DNA from: Petunia secreta
Taxonomy: Eukaryota; Streptophyta; Magnoliopsida; Solanales; Solanaceae
Reading direction: 5' to 3'
Assembly: GCA_029990175.1 (NCBI GenBank)
Contig: JARKIP010000049.1
Coordinates: 10,332,001 to 10,396,000 of the forward strand
Length of the DNA: 64,000 bases
Below, piece by piece: positions 12,357 through 22,540 of this stretch (its first letter is position 1; each line of letters opens with the position of its first letter). The notes under the pieces are model-generated. The model was not told the origin of the DNA and did not search any database. It saw only the letters and a program-made list of their open reading frames with translations. The translations under genes were made by a program, and so were the position numbers.

Positions 12357-14178
12357 ATGTCATCTTCGGAGAAGGCTAGGGGAAAAAGAAAGGTTCAGAG
12401 TACCTCGCCTGCTTCAGCTGATTATACTACTCCTCCTGGACATGTACCTCATATGCTTCCTACACATCCTCCGTCTGCATATGCTCCAGGTTTTTTCACT
12501 CCTCCTCCTGCCTTTCCCCCTGGCATGCCCTTTCCTGCATCGCCTGGTTATGTCGTTCGTCCTTATGGCATCGGTTCATCATCATCCATGCCTCATCCAT
12601 CTTCCAGTCCGTCACCATCCCCTTCAGCATCTACTCCTTCTGGATCTACACCTTCTGATGATCCGAGCTCGGTACCGGTGGACGCTTTGGTCCCACCTAC
12701 TATACGATTTTATTCGCCGGACTCGCCTTATTACATTGGTCCTGCAGGATCATATGATGATGACGGGAGAGTGAGGATTTATCCTGAGGGTAGCCGTGGG
12801 TAAGTATTTTTTTTTTTGTTATTTTTTAAGTATTTAATTCTACTATGAAGTTTAATTTTTTAGTATATTTATTTTAACTATAAATTTTTATCTAGTTTTA
12901 CTCCCTCGATGGTGGCTACTCCCATAATCACAAGATGCATGAAATCTAGATGGACTGAGCCATGGCCATCCTGCGGTCAGGTACCATTCCCGGTAAAGAT
13001 GAGCATGTTTGACGATTTTCAGGTAATAACTATATTTTATTTTTTAATAATTTAGTTAAGTGTCACTTTTTTAGAACTCTAATATTCAATAATTATTTCA
13101 GACAAAGTGTATATGGCATCCTGCATTTAATAGCATTGCCAAAAGCAATTTCCTTGGAAAATGCCAAGATAGAGTGAAAGGTAGCATGTATGATTGTCGA
13201 AACAAAGGAAAGAAGCCCGAGTGGATATACGATCACGTTTGGGCACAACTTCTATAATATTGGGATACTGAAGAATTTAAGAAGAAGAGCGCCCAAGGAA
13301 AAGCCGCACGAGCCTCCAAAAGGGGTGGATCGCTGCACACCGGGGGTTCGGTTAGCGCAGCGACTCAGCGGATGATATTGGTAATTTATTAATTAATTGT
13401 ATGTATTATTTTATGTAACTCACATTAGTTTTCCATCTAACTTGTCATCTTTTTAATTTTGTAGGAAAGGCAAGAAGGGCGGCCAGTTCGTGTGCCTGAA
13501 ATCTTTAAGAAGAGGCATATATACAGAAACAAAAAAGGAGAGGAAGTGTGGGTCGAAGACCGCGCTAGAGAGCTATATGTAAGTTATTAAATTCAATCTT
13601 TTAAAGTTATTAAATCTGTCAATATTTTGTCAATCTAATTCTTGTTATTAAATTTTATTTCAGGAAAAGGCTACGGCGGTCTATGAAGAAAGGATGTCGA
13701 CTCAGGCATCCGAGTGTGGTAGCAGTGCCCCAGCTCAATTGACACTAGAAGAGGAAACCGCAATATGGTTGGAGGTGAATGGCGGAGTAAAGAAGGGAAG
13801 TGCTTACGGCCTTGGATCGCAGTATGCCTCAGAACGTCTAAATCCAGTTTGTTTGGCACTTACACTCCTCCTGCTAGTTCAATTAATCCCTCGGTGGAAG
13901 CCGCTTTGCGCAATGAAATCGAAGAGCTTAAGAAAAAGAGTGAAGAAGAACGTTTGCGCAATGAAGAAAATATGAGAACCATGCGGGAAATGATGGAGAA
14001 CATTATGTGTGGTGGTGCGGACAAGGGAAAGAAGGGCAAGGGAAAGAACAAGAGCAAGAGCAAGAGCAAGAGCAAGAGCAAGAGCAAGAGCAAAAGTCGG
14101 GGGAAAGGCAAGAGCAAGCGTCAATACAGCTCTGAGTCGGGTTCAGGGTCGGGGTCGGGTTCTGAGTCAACGGAGTAG
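12357..14178 (+). pseudogene. TnpA-like protein, plant transposase_24 type (broken)
   Basis: Second gene of CACTA 1, 86 bp after TnpD. TnpA proteins bind the subterminal repeats. Inferred exons: 12357-12799, 12896-13022, 13102-13380, 13465-13578 and 13664-14178, all with GT/AG borders. The N-terminus is Pro/Ser-rich. The middle has the family blocks RVRIYPEGSRGF, PIITRCMKSRW, YWDTEEFKKKS and GGSLHTGGSVS, then LTLEEETAIWLEVNGG and GSAYGLGS, a charged coiled-coil (NEIEELKKKSEEERLRNEEN) and a Lys-Ser repeat tail encoded by an AAGAGC microsatellite. An in-frame TAA (13255-13257) lies just before YWDTEEF, and a frame change near 13835-13855 separates the GLGS block from the coiled-coil. The same family recurs at 44739-45991 (minus) and 55440-58547. 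Confidence 0.85.
14046..14098 (+). repeat. AAGAGC microsatellite coding a Lys-Ser tail
   Basis: About eight copies of AAGAGC sit in frame near the end of the TnpA-like gene and encode alternating Lys-Ser. The positively charged tail could aid DNA binding, and the tract is prone to length change. The homologous tail of CACTA 4 is also Lys/Ser/Arg-rich but less regular. Confidence 0.8.
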
Positions 14179-14409
14179 TGATAATGGATTGTTGATGTAT
14201 TAGACTTGTTTTAGATATGTTTTAACTTGTTTGGATCACTATTCGGATTGGATATGTTATGTAAAATGTTAAACTTTCTATTTAAAGGCAATAAGCCTTG
14301 TTTAGACTATTATTAAGGCTTGAGAAGCCTAATCTTCTTCTGGGTGCTGTTTTTTCTGCTTTTTACAGGTGGTGTAGCTCTAATTGCAGGTTTTTTATTG
14401 CAGGTAATA

Positions 14410-14770
14410 CACTGCCTACCGACCGCAGCGGTCCGAAATCGGTCCGAAAATTGCCAATTACTTAGCCCAGAATATACTGCCTACCGACCGCAGCGTTCGC
14501 CTAGCCGACCGACGCGGTCGCCTGGCCCACTGCTGCGGTCGCCCAGTTTTCCCAGTTTTTTTAAATCTCCCACCGCGTCGGTGGGAGAGTTCAACATTAT
14601 ATTTTCCACGTATAAACTAGGCGACCGATGGCCGACCGTATTTCGGTCCGACGTCCGACCGCGGCGGTCGGAAAGCTGTGAGCGACCACCAATTAGCCGA
14701 CCGCCTTATTAGGTCGGACAACGGTCGCCTGGCCGACCGTTGTCCCACCGTATCGGCGGTCGGAAAAGCC
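14410..14770. repeat. CACTA 1 right subterminal repeats
   Basis: At least ten GACCGCAGCGGTC-, CCGACCG- and GGTCGG-type motifs in direct and inverted orientation, matching those inside the left end. They sit between the TnpA 3' UTR and the right terminus. The 130-codon open frame here is a by-product of the GC-rich repeats. Confidence 0.8.
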
Positions 14771-14999
14771 CTGATTTTTAGTAGTGACATAACAACATTT
14801 TAGTAAAATTACCCAATATAGAGGAAAGGAAGAGTTAATTACAAAACTAGCAAAAACATAGAAATATTTTTCCATAACAAACCAAACCCTTACATTCTTC
14901 ATCCTATTTCCCTCAATGTCAACTTTCATCCTCCCATTTCCACTTATTTCACTTTTCCTCCCACAATTTCCTCCAATTTCAGTTTTACTCCTCCCATTT

Positions 15000-15850
15000 T
15001 TACCAATTTCACCGTATCTCGCCTACCAACCACATCGTATCTCATTGTATCTCAACTACCAACCACACATATCTCATTGTATCTCACCGTATCTCAACTA
15101 CCAACCACCTCGTATCTAACCGTATCTCAGCTATCAACCACATCGTATCTCATTGTATCTCACGGTATCTCAACTACCAACCACCTCCTATCTAACCGTA
15201 TCTCGCCTACCAACCACATCATATCTCACCGTATCTCAACTACCAACCACCTCGTATCTAACCGTATTTTGCCTACCAACCACATCGTATCTCACTGTAT
15301 CTCAACTACCAACCACCTCGTATCTAACCGTATCTTGCCTACCAACCACATCGTATCTCATTGTATCTTATTGTATCTCGCCTACCAACCACATCGTATC
15401 TCATTGTATCTCAACCACCAACTACCCCGTATCTCGCCTACCAACCACATCGTATCTCATTGTATCTCACCGTATCTAACTATTTATTGACAGTATTTAG
15501 TTGTTTCTAGACTGTTTTAGCATTTTTTTCATCCCGTTTGGGGATTGTTTCTCACTGTTTCTAAATTATTTCACATTTTTTGCATCGTTTCACATTTTTT
15601 TTACATTTTATTTCGGACTTTTTCATTAGCTATTTTAGACTGTTTCAGCGTTGTATCTGCACTATTATTGCCCCGTATCGAACTGTATCAAACTGTTTAT
15701 GCACCGTTTCAGGTTGTGTTCAGCACTGTATCACACTGTTTCTGCGTCGTTTTAGTGTGTGTTCAACACTATATCAAACTGTTTCTGCACCGTTTCAGAC
15801 CGTATCAGACTGTTCCAACAGCTGTTTCAAACTGTATCATATTGTTTCAA
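15000..15850. repeat. GTATCT/CTGTTTC minisatellites of MULE copy A
   Basis: From 15000 to 15480 a half-unit of about 36 bp (built on CTACCAACCACATCGTATCT and GTATCTAACCGTATCT) is repeated about a dozen times with small changes. From 15540 to 15850 a shorter, looser unit (ACTGTTTCTGCACCGTTTCA) follows. Long open frames across them come from the repeat period and are not genes. Confidence 0.85.
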
Positions 15851-16164
15851 CATCGTATAATGAATAATTCTTCTAGAGAGAAATAGTCTCATCAATCTTT
15901 GACTTTCATTTATATGACTAAGAAATGTAAGTCAGTGCTCAATTCTTTAAATAAAAACTTAGTGTGTGCTTAGTCGTACACAAGTTTATTGAAACAAATT
16001 TTGGCCAAATGACAGTGACAGATCCTGTGGGACAAAAGAGAAAGGATTGGTTTTTCCCTTGCTTGGTTGTTGAATCAAATTATTTGTTTGCTTTTGCATA
16101 TTATAGTAGCAGAGAAGCCTTTCCCCTTCAACAATGGTACTGATAGGAAAATTAGATGAACTAT

Positions 16165-16378
16165 GAGCCTGTTTGGGTGAGCTTAAAAGTGGCTTATAAT
16201 CTTATAAACTCATTAATATATGTTCGTTAACTTAAAAATTTTTGGACTTATAAGTCATAAGTAGCTTAAAAGCCACTTTTAGAGAAGTTAGGAAATCCTA
16301 ACTTCTCAAAAAGTAAGTCACTTTTTGACTTATAAGCCACTTAGAATAAGCTGCTTATAAGTCCACCCAAACAGGCTC
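16165..16378. mobile_element. Hairpin MITE, 214 bp
   Basis: Begins GAGCCTGTTTGGGTG and ends with its exact complement. Most of the interior also pairs with itself, with a central palindrome GAAGTTAGG/CCTAACTTC, so the whole element can fold back. TAT lies on both sides (16162-16164 and 16379-16381), compatible with a 3-bp PIF/Harbinger-like target site, but a superfamily call rests on little. Confidence 0.75.
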
Positions 16379-16539
16379 TATATAGTCCATCTAAATAAGA
16401 AAATCCTCATGCTGCTACATTGCAAGACCCTTTTAGTTGATTCATGAAAGATTTACGTTTAATGTAATTGAATCAAGATTTTGTGAACTGCTAAATAACT
16501 TTATTTTAACCAGACTCGTAGCAAACAGAGCAGCAACAA

Positions 16540-16870
16540 AATGAAAGGGGAGAAGCAACGGCAACGTTGCACACAGTGGTGTTTCTGAGATTGGGTTCAG
16601 GTGCCTCTACTATTAGGCTCGTCGTGATTCACCGCTGCTTCCCTGGAGTGCCGATCTCCCACCGCTCACTGCTTGTTATCTCTTCACAGCTATGATGCAA
16701 CAAGAAACTCTTCTTCAACAACAATCCTCTGTTATTTTCTCTAAAATCAAAATCGGAATTGGAATCGGATTCCGTCTGAATCGGAATCAAAATCATCGAA
16801 ATTAGAATCATCTGCGGTGGCGACGCCGCTGTAAAAGTCGTCGTCGTTGTTAGGTCAGCGTGCATCATGA
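16540..16870. other. GC-richer, gene-like insert in MULE copy A
   Basis: More GC-rich than its surroundings and with coding-like composition on the minus strand (16629-16868, Ser/Thr/Asp-rich), but with no recognisable domain. Its place just inside the right arm matches the GC-rich inserts in copies B and D. This is a candidate captured genomic fragment of the Pack-MULE kind. Confidence 0.35.
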
Positions 16871-17027
16871 ATTGAGCGTGTTAAATATGGTTGATTTTAA
16901 ATAGAAATTGGATTTGGGGAAAATGTGTTAAAAAATATTGCTATGTGGTGTAATTTGTTAAATATTGTTATTTTGTGTAATATAGGAGTGCAAGTTTGTA
17001 TATATATGTAAAAAGCCCTAATAAATA

Positions 17028-17810
17028 TGAAGGGGTACTTTTCATATTTCCATAAATAAGCAAGAAAACTTATGAATGGAGACCTATATCAAGCTTTCTT
17101 GCCTACAATTATTGTGTTTGGAAAATAAAATGTTGCTTATACATTACTCCTACAATTCATGTTGTCCTTCAAAAGATTTTTTTTTTTCCTTTTCTGAAGA
17201 CTTCATTTTCAGTTTTTTTTTTTCTTTGGCTAAATACATAAGCCCCTGCCCAAGCAATACATTTCATTAAAAAATAGCTAGCATGGCTATTAATCAACGA
17301 TTTTGCAAGTTCTTGCTATTCATCGGTTAACACACTAAAAATAGCTTGGGAATTTTACATAAACCGCTATAGTCGGTAGGCATAAATTATGCACATAGTA
17401 TGCACCTATCATATGCAATATTATGCATAAAATATGCATCAATTATGTACAAAAAAATAGCTACTTTTTGTTAAATTGATCTATGTTGTTCATGCATCAT
17501 AATTTTCCCAAATAACTTTTCACCAAAGATTTCGGGGATTTTTACATAAATAGCTCTCAATATAGCATATTAACAAGTCACCTAACACTAACATAATCTA
17601 GCCACAATATTTATATTTAAAATTTGATTTATAATTAAAATATGGCATATAATTAGATTGATATTTTTTTATATAGCTTCTATACATGTATATACACACA
17701 TATATTTGTATTATATTTTTTAAATATTTATATCATCAAATTATATCTAATAAATATGCCAGGAAAAGAAAGAAAAGATAAAATATGGTTAGAAAAAATG
17801 GATATGGGTT
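17028..17810. other. AT-rich DNA, nothing recognised
   Basis: Poly-pyrimidine tracts near 17180-17230 and short ATGCATAA/TATGCA repeats near 17390-17450. No coding or RNA gene signal. Confidence 0.5.
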
Positions 17811-17814
17811 TGGA

Positions 17815-18190
17815 AGGGCGAAGTGCACCAAAGGCCACTTTTGGCAGTGGTCTTTGGTTTGAGGCCACTTTTTTTATTGATTTTACATGAGAAGCCACTT
17901 TTTGGAACTTCAATTCTTTTGAGTTGAACTTCACACAAGTTCAGCCCACAAGGATTAAAGTTCAGCTTCAGCCCACCATAAAGATTGAAGTTCAACTTCA
18001 GCCCACAAGGGTTGAAGTTTACGCATCTATACCTAAAAGTTCAGCTCTCACGGATTGAAGTTTAAACTTCATAATTTAGGCATGAAGTTCAACCCACAAG
18101 GTTTGAACTTCAGCCCACAAAGATTGAAGTTTCAAAAAGTGGCTTCAAACTAAATACCAGTGATAAAAGTGGCCCGTGGGTAAAAATTTT
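17815..18190. mobile_element. Foldback repeat with internal minisatellite
   Basis: The left arm (about 17825-17905, with AGGCCACTTTTGGCAGTGGT and TTGAGGCCACTTT) pairs with the right arm (about 18120-18180, complement GGGCCACTTTTATCACTGGT and TTGAAGCCACTTT). Between them a unit of about 30 bp (TTGAAGTTCAGCCCACAAGG with variants) is repeated about six times. This is a non-autonomous inverted-repeat element; exact ends and a TSD could not be fixed. Confidence 0.6.
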
Positions 18191-18292
18191 ACGGTTGGGA
18201 ATGATCATGTGGGCTAATAATCCCAAGATTTCCTCTATCGTGAGAGCTCAACTAAGCCATGCCTAGGCCCGTATATCAGATGGAAGATTTAC

Positions 18293-19912
18293 TGATTTTT
18301 ACATAAAAGTACAAGTTTTAGAGCTTAATTACCAAACATAGCAACATTTTAGTAAAATTACGCTATATAGAGGAAAACACAAGATAATTACAAACATAGC
18401 AAAAACATAGCAATATTTTCTCATAACATACCAAACCCTTACATTTTTTCCTTCTATTTCCCCCGCTATCACTTTTGCTCATCCCATTTCCCCCTATTTC
18501 ACTTTTCCTCCCACCATTTCCCCTCAATTTCACTTTTACTCCTCTCATTTTCCCCAATTTCACTTTTCCTCATACATCCTCAATGTATCTCGTTGAATCT
18601 CACTATTTCTGCACCGTATCAACTATTTCTGCACCGTATCTAACTGTTTCTGCATCACAGTATCTAACTGTTTCTGCACCGTTTCAACTGTTTTTTCAGC
18701 ACCGTATCTAACTGTTTCTGCACCGTTTCAACTGTTTCTGCAGGACCGTATCTAACTGTTTCTGCACCGTTTCAACTGTTTCTAACTGTTTCTGCAGCAC
18801 CGTATCTAACTGTTTCTGCCTATTTCAACTGTTTCTGCAGCACCGTATCCCAACTGTTTCTGCACCATTTCAATTGTTTCTAACTGTTTCTGCACCGTTT
18901 CAACTGTTTCTGCAGCATCGTATCTAACTGTTTCTGCACCATTACAGGTTGTGTTCAGGACTGTATCACCACAAAAATTAAAAAGGAAGAAATGGTTAAC
19001 ATAAAAGTGGTGTATATTAGCCACACTTTTACTATTTTTTGTGTGCACAAAATCACCACTGAAAATAAAGCATGTGAGGGGGATTTTGTCCAAACTTTAG
19101 TGGGTATTTTCTGTATTACGTCAATTTATTTTCCTTCTTGTTCTCCAACTCCATTTTCACGTCTTTGCCAAATCATTTCCAGTGGTAATGACATAAAACA
19201 CAGTATGATACAGTGTGAATTATCGATGTAATCAGAGCACGTCACTGTCAAAATGATAATAGTAACAAATTACAGCATCTCAGATCGTATGTGCACTTAG
19301 TTCACTTGCACCTCTTCATATCAAAAGTTCTTGCTCCTTTTCCTTTCTGAAAATTTTTATATACACCTGATGATTCGTATGCAGTCAACCGCACAACAAA
19401 AGTCTAATTGCTAGCAAAAAAAGTTATTTGAATCTTCATATTCTTTAACTCAGCAACTCTAAATAAACACACAGAGAGCAGAATGCAGTAAAGGGAAATA
19501 AAGCACTTGAAATCTGTGTTTCGTTTGTAAAAGTAATGGCGGTGAATTCGAACGAACAAGTGACGCTTTTTTTGTTATTTATTCAATTATTTGTTTGTAG
19601 CCTGACTTCATTTTTCTAGAAACGGGGGAGAGGGGTGATGGCGTTGGGGTGATGGGGATAATGGTGGTGGGGTGGCGGTGATGGCGTTAGGGGAATTATG
19701 GCGTTGGGGTGGTGGGAGTGGGTGTGGGATGATGAGAGAAAGAGAGAGTAAGTGAGAGAATTTTTAATTTGGGGAAAATGGGAAGTGAAAGTGAAAGGTG
19801 TTAGATTATTGTTAATGTGTTAGAAAAATAATACTATGCATTGTAATTAGAGAAATATTGCTATTTTTTTTGTAATTAAGGTAAAAATTTGTATATTTGT
19901 GTAAAAAAACCC
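18293..19912. mobile_element. MULE-like element copy B
   Basis: Its first 150 bp match copy A on both sides of the CACTA insertion point, which gives the ancestral site. It carries a CTGTTTCTGCACCGTATCTAA minisatellite (18590-18950), a GGTGATGGCGTTGGGG repeat in a GC-rich stretch (19620-19740), a GAGA tract, and a right end whose complement (GGGTTTTTTTACACAAATAT) is the inverted form of the left end. No matching 9-bp TSD was found. Confidence 0.65.
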
Positions 19913-20014
19913 ATACGAAAATGGCAACGACGTGACAAATTTGCATTTTTGACCTCGGTTAACATAGTTTAGCAAAAATGGCCCTCCATTGATTTTACAA
20001 ATAATATTCTAATG

Positions 20015-20440
20015 GAAATGCCTTTCAACACCTAATGAATGATTCCCTACCTCCCTCCAGCCAAATTTCTTATAGTCTTAGTAGGGCAATATTTATCATC
20101 GATACCTAATACCCGTGTCCAACAAAATTTCCTTAAAATCTTGAAAAATATAAGGCATTTGCCCTAAAACCCTTCACCACCCAAAAGATATGGTCGTGAA
20201 GTCTTGACAGGGAAATACTAACCCTCAACCCCATCCTCTCATCTCCAACTAAATTGCTTTGTGATCTTGGTAAATATGCTATGCTTGTCCTCGACCCCTT
20301 CACCCCATTCTCCAAATTTTAATTACATTGAAATCTTCATAATTAGGGAATACTTTTTCTCGATCCCTTCACCACGCTCTCCTAGCTAAATTATCTTGAT
20401 GTCTTTGTGGGCTGCCTAGCTGAAGGCAACACTTACCAAG
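20015..20440. repeat. Degenerate tandem repeat, about 80-90 bp unit
   Basis: Four to five diverged units each hold CC(T/C)TCACC-C-TCTCC, an AACTAAATT-like core, and TTGTGATCTTGGTAAATA-like endings. Old, with no coding content. The rest of 19.9-21.0 kb shows nothing further. Confidence 0.5.
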
Positions 20441-21039
20441 ATGAAGGTTATTTGCTTAAAATCATGGGAAAGGAGGATAAACCCTCAAAACTAGTTTAAT
20501 TTGGGGTCATCGGGTGATCTGATAATATGGCTTGCACTTTGGGATGATTAGAACGTAATCACAACACCAATTCTTTTTTTTTTAAAAGTGCATGAATTGC
20601 CACTTTTGCTTGCGTCCATACACAATTTTAATCAATTATGGGTGTACCTTTGCAGAGGTTAGATGTATTGCCTATCTTCAGGCTATTGGAGTTAAATTTC
20701 AAGCCAAGTTAAGCTAACTTCATCACTTTCTATCTGAAGTTTAAAAAATTTATATCTTTTCTGCTGCGGTCTTTTTATTTTTTTCTCAATTTCAAGCCAA
20801 AATATTTGAATTTGATTTGAAGATAAGTCAAAATTCGCAAATTTAATCTGAATTTAGTTTATTTTTCATACCAAAAATTTTAGTTTATGTGAACTTCACA
20901 CCATGAGTATTCTACTTCGATCTTAATGGTTTGAAAGCGAGAATCTGTTCTTGTAAATAATTTTCATAAGATGATTAAAAACTAAATAACATGGATAAAA
21001 CTGGTTGCTTAGTTAAATTCTTACGAAAAAGGGGGTGAT

Positions 21040-21265
21040 TTTAATAATATGACACCATCATAGATATGACCCCATAAGAAAAGTTTTACAATTTTGGACC
21101 CTATAAGAAAAGCTCTTAGCGATCACTAGATACTATTAGCAATAGGACTTTGCAATCGCCGTGAGTTTCCCTTTGGCGACTCTTGACTGCCGCCATGAAC
21201 TTTTCTCGATAGGGGCAAACAATGTATGACTTTTCTTATGGGGCCAAAAATGTGATAACAACGCC
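21040..21265. mobile_element. Small foldback element
   Basis: Left arm GACCCCATAAGAAAAGT-TTACA-TTTTGGACCC (about 21068-21105) pairs imperfectly with the complement of the right arm (about 21205-21250, GGCCCCATAAGAAAAGTCATACA). Non-coding; borders approximate; resembles a MITE. Confidence 0.5.
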
Positions 21266-21359
21266 TTATTTTGGTAAAAATTTTGCGTAGGGGCCTGTTT
21301 GACGCGCGCTAATTAATTTGTAGCCTTCAAAAATAAATTCGCTGAGAAGTAGCCACCTT

Positions 21360-21642
21360 CGGACAAGTCCCAGTATAAAAATATTGGGGCTTTGAACAAG
21401 TTTTGTGCAAAGCCCCAGTATTTTATTATGGGACTTTATATAAAGCTTCAGTAAACTAACCCCGGTATAAAATACGGGGGCTTTGAACAAAACTTGTTTA
21501 AAACCCCGGTATTTTGTTATGGGACTGAAGCTTTATATATAAAGTCCCATAACAAAATAATGGCACCTTTGAACATGTTAGTTCAAGGTCCCATTATTTT
21601 GTTATGAGACTTTATATATAAAGCTTCAGTCCCATAACAATA
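21360..21642. repeat. Array of hairpin-forming units
   Basis: Successive inverted repeats: CCCCAGTAT/ATACTGGGG-type stems around TTTGAACAAG loops (21370-21420, 21460-21525), and perfect stems around GAAGCTTTATATATAAAG and TATGGGACT (21525-21640). Units of about 110 bp alternate orientation. A further copy lies at 22925-22995, beyond MULE copy C. Confidence 0.7.
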
Positions 21643-22540
21643 GGTTTTTTTTTACATAAAAGTACTAGCTTTAGAACTTAATTACCAAACATAGCAACAT
21701 TCTAGTAAAATAACCCTATATAGAGGAAAACATAAGTTAATTACAAACATAGCAAAAACATAGCAATATTTCCCCATAACATACTAAACCCTTACATTCT
21801 TCCTCATATTTCCCCCCATTATCACTTTTACTCCTCCCATTTCTCCCTATTTCACTTTTCCTCCCACCATTTCCCTAAATTTCACTTTTACTCCTCCCAT
21901 TTCTGCAGTTCCACTTTTCCTCATTTCATCCTTACTGTATCTCGTTGTATCTCACCGTATCTCGATGTTTCTCAACTACCAACCAAATCGTATCTTGTTG
22001 TATCTTTCCGTATCTGACTGTATCTGCACTGTTCTGCACCGTATCAAACTGTTTCTGCACCGTATCAAACTGTTCCTGCACCGTTTCAGGTTCTGTTCAA
22101 CACCGTATCAAACTGTTTCAGCACCGTTTCAGGTTGGATTCAGCACCGTATCAAACTGTTTCTGCACTGTTTCAGGTTGTGTTCAACACTGTATCAAATT
22201 TTTTCTGTACAGTTTCTGACTGTCTCTACATTGTTTCAGACTTTTTCAGTGCCATTTCAGACTGTTTCAGCTCCGTATCGAACCATATCTAACTATTTCA
22301 ATGCCGTTTTAGGTTGTTTCAGCATTGTATCTAACCGTTTCTGCACCGTTTCAGACTGTTTCAATAGTTGCTTAAGATTGTTTCAACGATGTTTCAGACT
22401 GTATCATACTGAAGTTTCATTTAGATTTATATGTTTCTGTTGTTTCTAAATAATTTCACCTCATTTGTTATTTCACATTTTTTTTACATTTTGTTTTAAA
22501 ATTTTTCAACAGTTTCTAAATTCTTTTGTAACTCAGTTGT
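21643..22540. mobile_element. MULE-like element copy C (right end missing)
   Basis: Starts GGTTTTTTTTTTACATAAAAG and matches copies A and B for 150 bp, then carries the GTATCT and CTGTTTCTGCACCGT minisatellite (21930-22390). The expected inverted right end was not found, so it is truncated or decayed. It interrupts or abuts the hairpin array, which continues near 22925. Overlapping plus-strand open frames are repeat by-products. Confidence 0.65.

Larger units (their letters stand above)
7117..14786 (+). mobile_element. CACTA (En/Spm) transposon 1, 7.67 kb, two-gene type
   Basis: Inverted ends CACTACTAAAAAT at both sides and a 3-bp TSD ACA (7114-7116 and 14787-14789). It holds a TNP2-like gene (TnpD) and a transposase_24-like gene (TnpA), both on the plus strand, with subterminal palindromic repeats inside each end. 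Repeats B and C of the surrounding family read AAACATAGCAACATTTTAG across the same point, so the unfilled site is visible within the window. Both genes carry disabling mutations, so the copy is not autonomous now. Confidence 0.95.
7070..17018. mobile_element. MULE-like element (copy A), interrupted by a CACTA transposon
   Basis: Perfect 9-bp TSD TAATAAATA (7061-7069 and 17019-17027). The ends are inverted: GGATTTTTTACATAAAAG at the left and, read as complement, GGGCTTTTTACATATATA at the right. Removing the nested CACTA element (7117-14786 plus its 3-bp TSD) leaves about 2.28 kb. That remainder has a short left arm, GTATCT-type minisatellites (15000-15850), a nested MITE (16165-16378), and a more GC-rich, gene-like segment (about 16540-16870) before the right end. 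No transposase belongs to the element itself. Copies B (18293) and C (21643) share the left 150 bp and the minisatellite type. Confidence 0.85.

Noticed and set aside
14009..14203. Arg-Ala repeat ORFs and Leu-repeat minus ORFs over the AAGAGC tract
   Set aside because: Other-frame readings of the microsatellite coding the TnpA Lys-Ser tail.
15077..15490. Plus-strand ORFs of 108-137 codons with repeated Ile-Ser-Thr-Asn-His peptides
   Set aside because: They follow the GTATCT minisatellite period, occur in more than one frame, and match no domain.
19906..19930. 9-bp TSD for MULE copy B
   Set aside because: The 9-mers next to the inferred ends (18284-18292 and 19913-19921) do not match.
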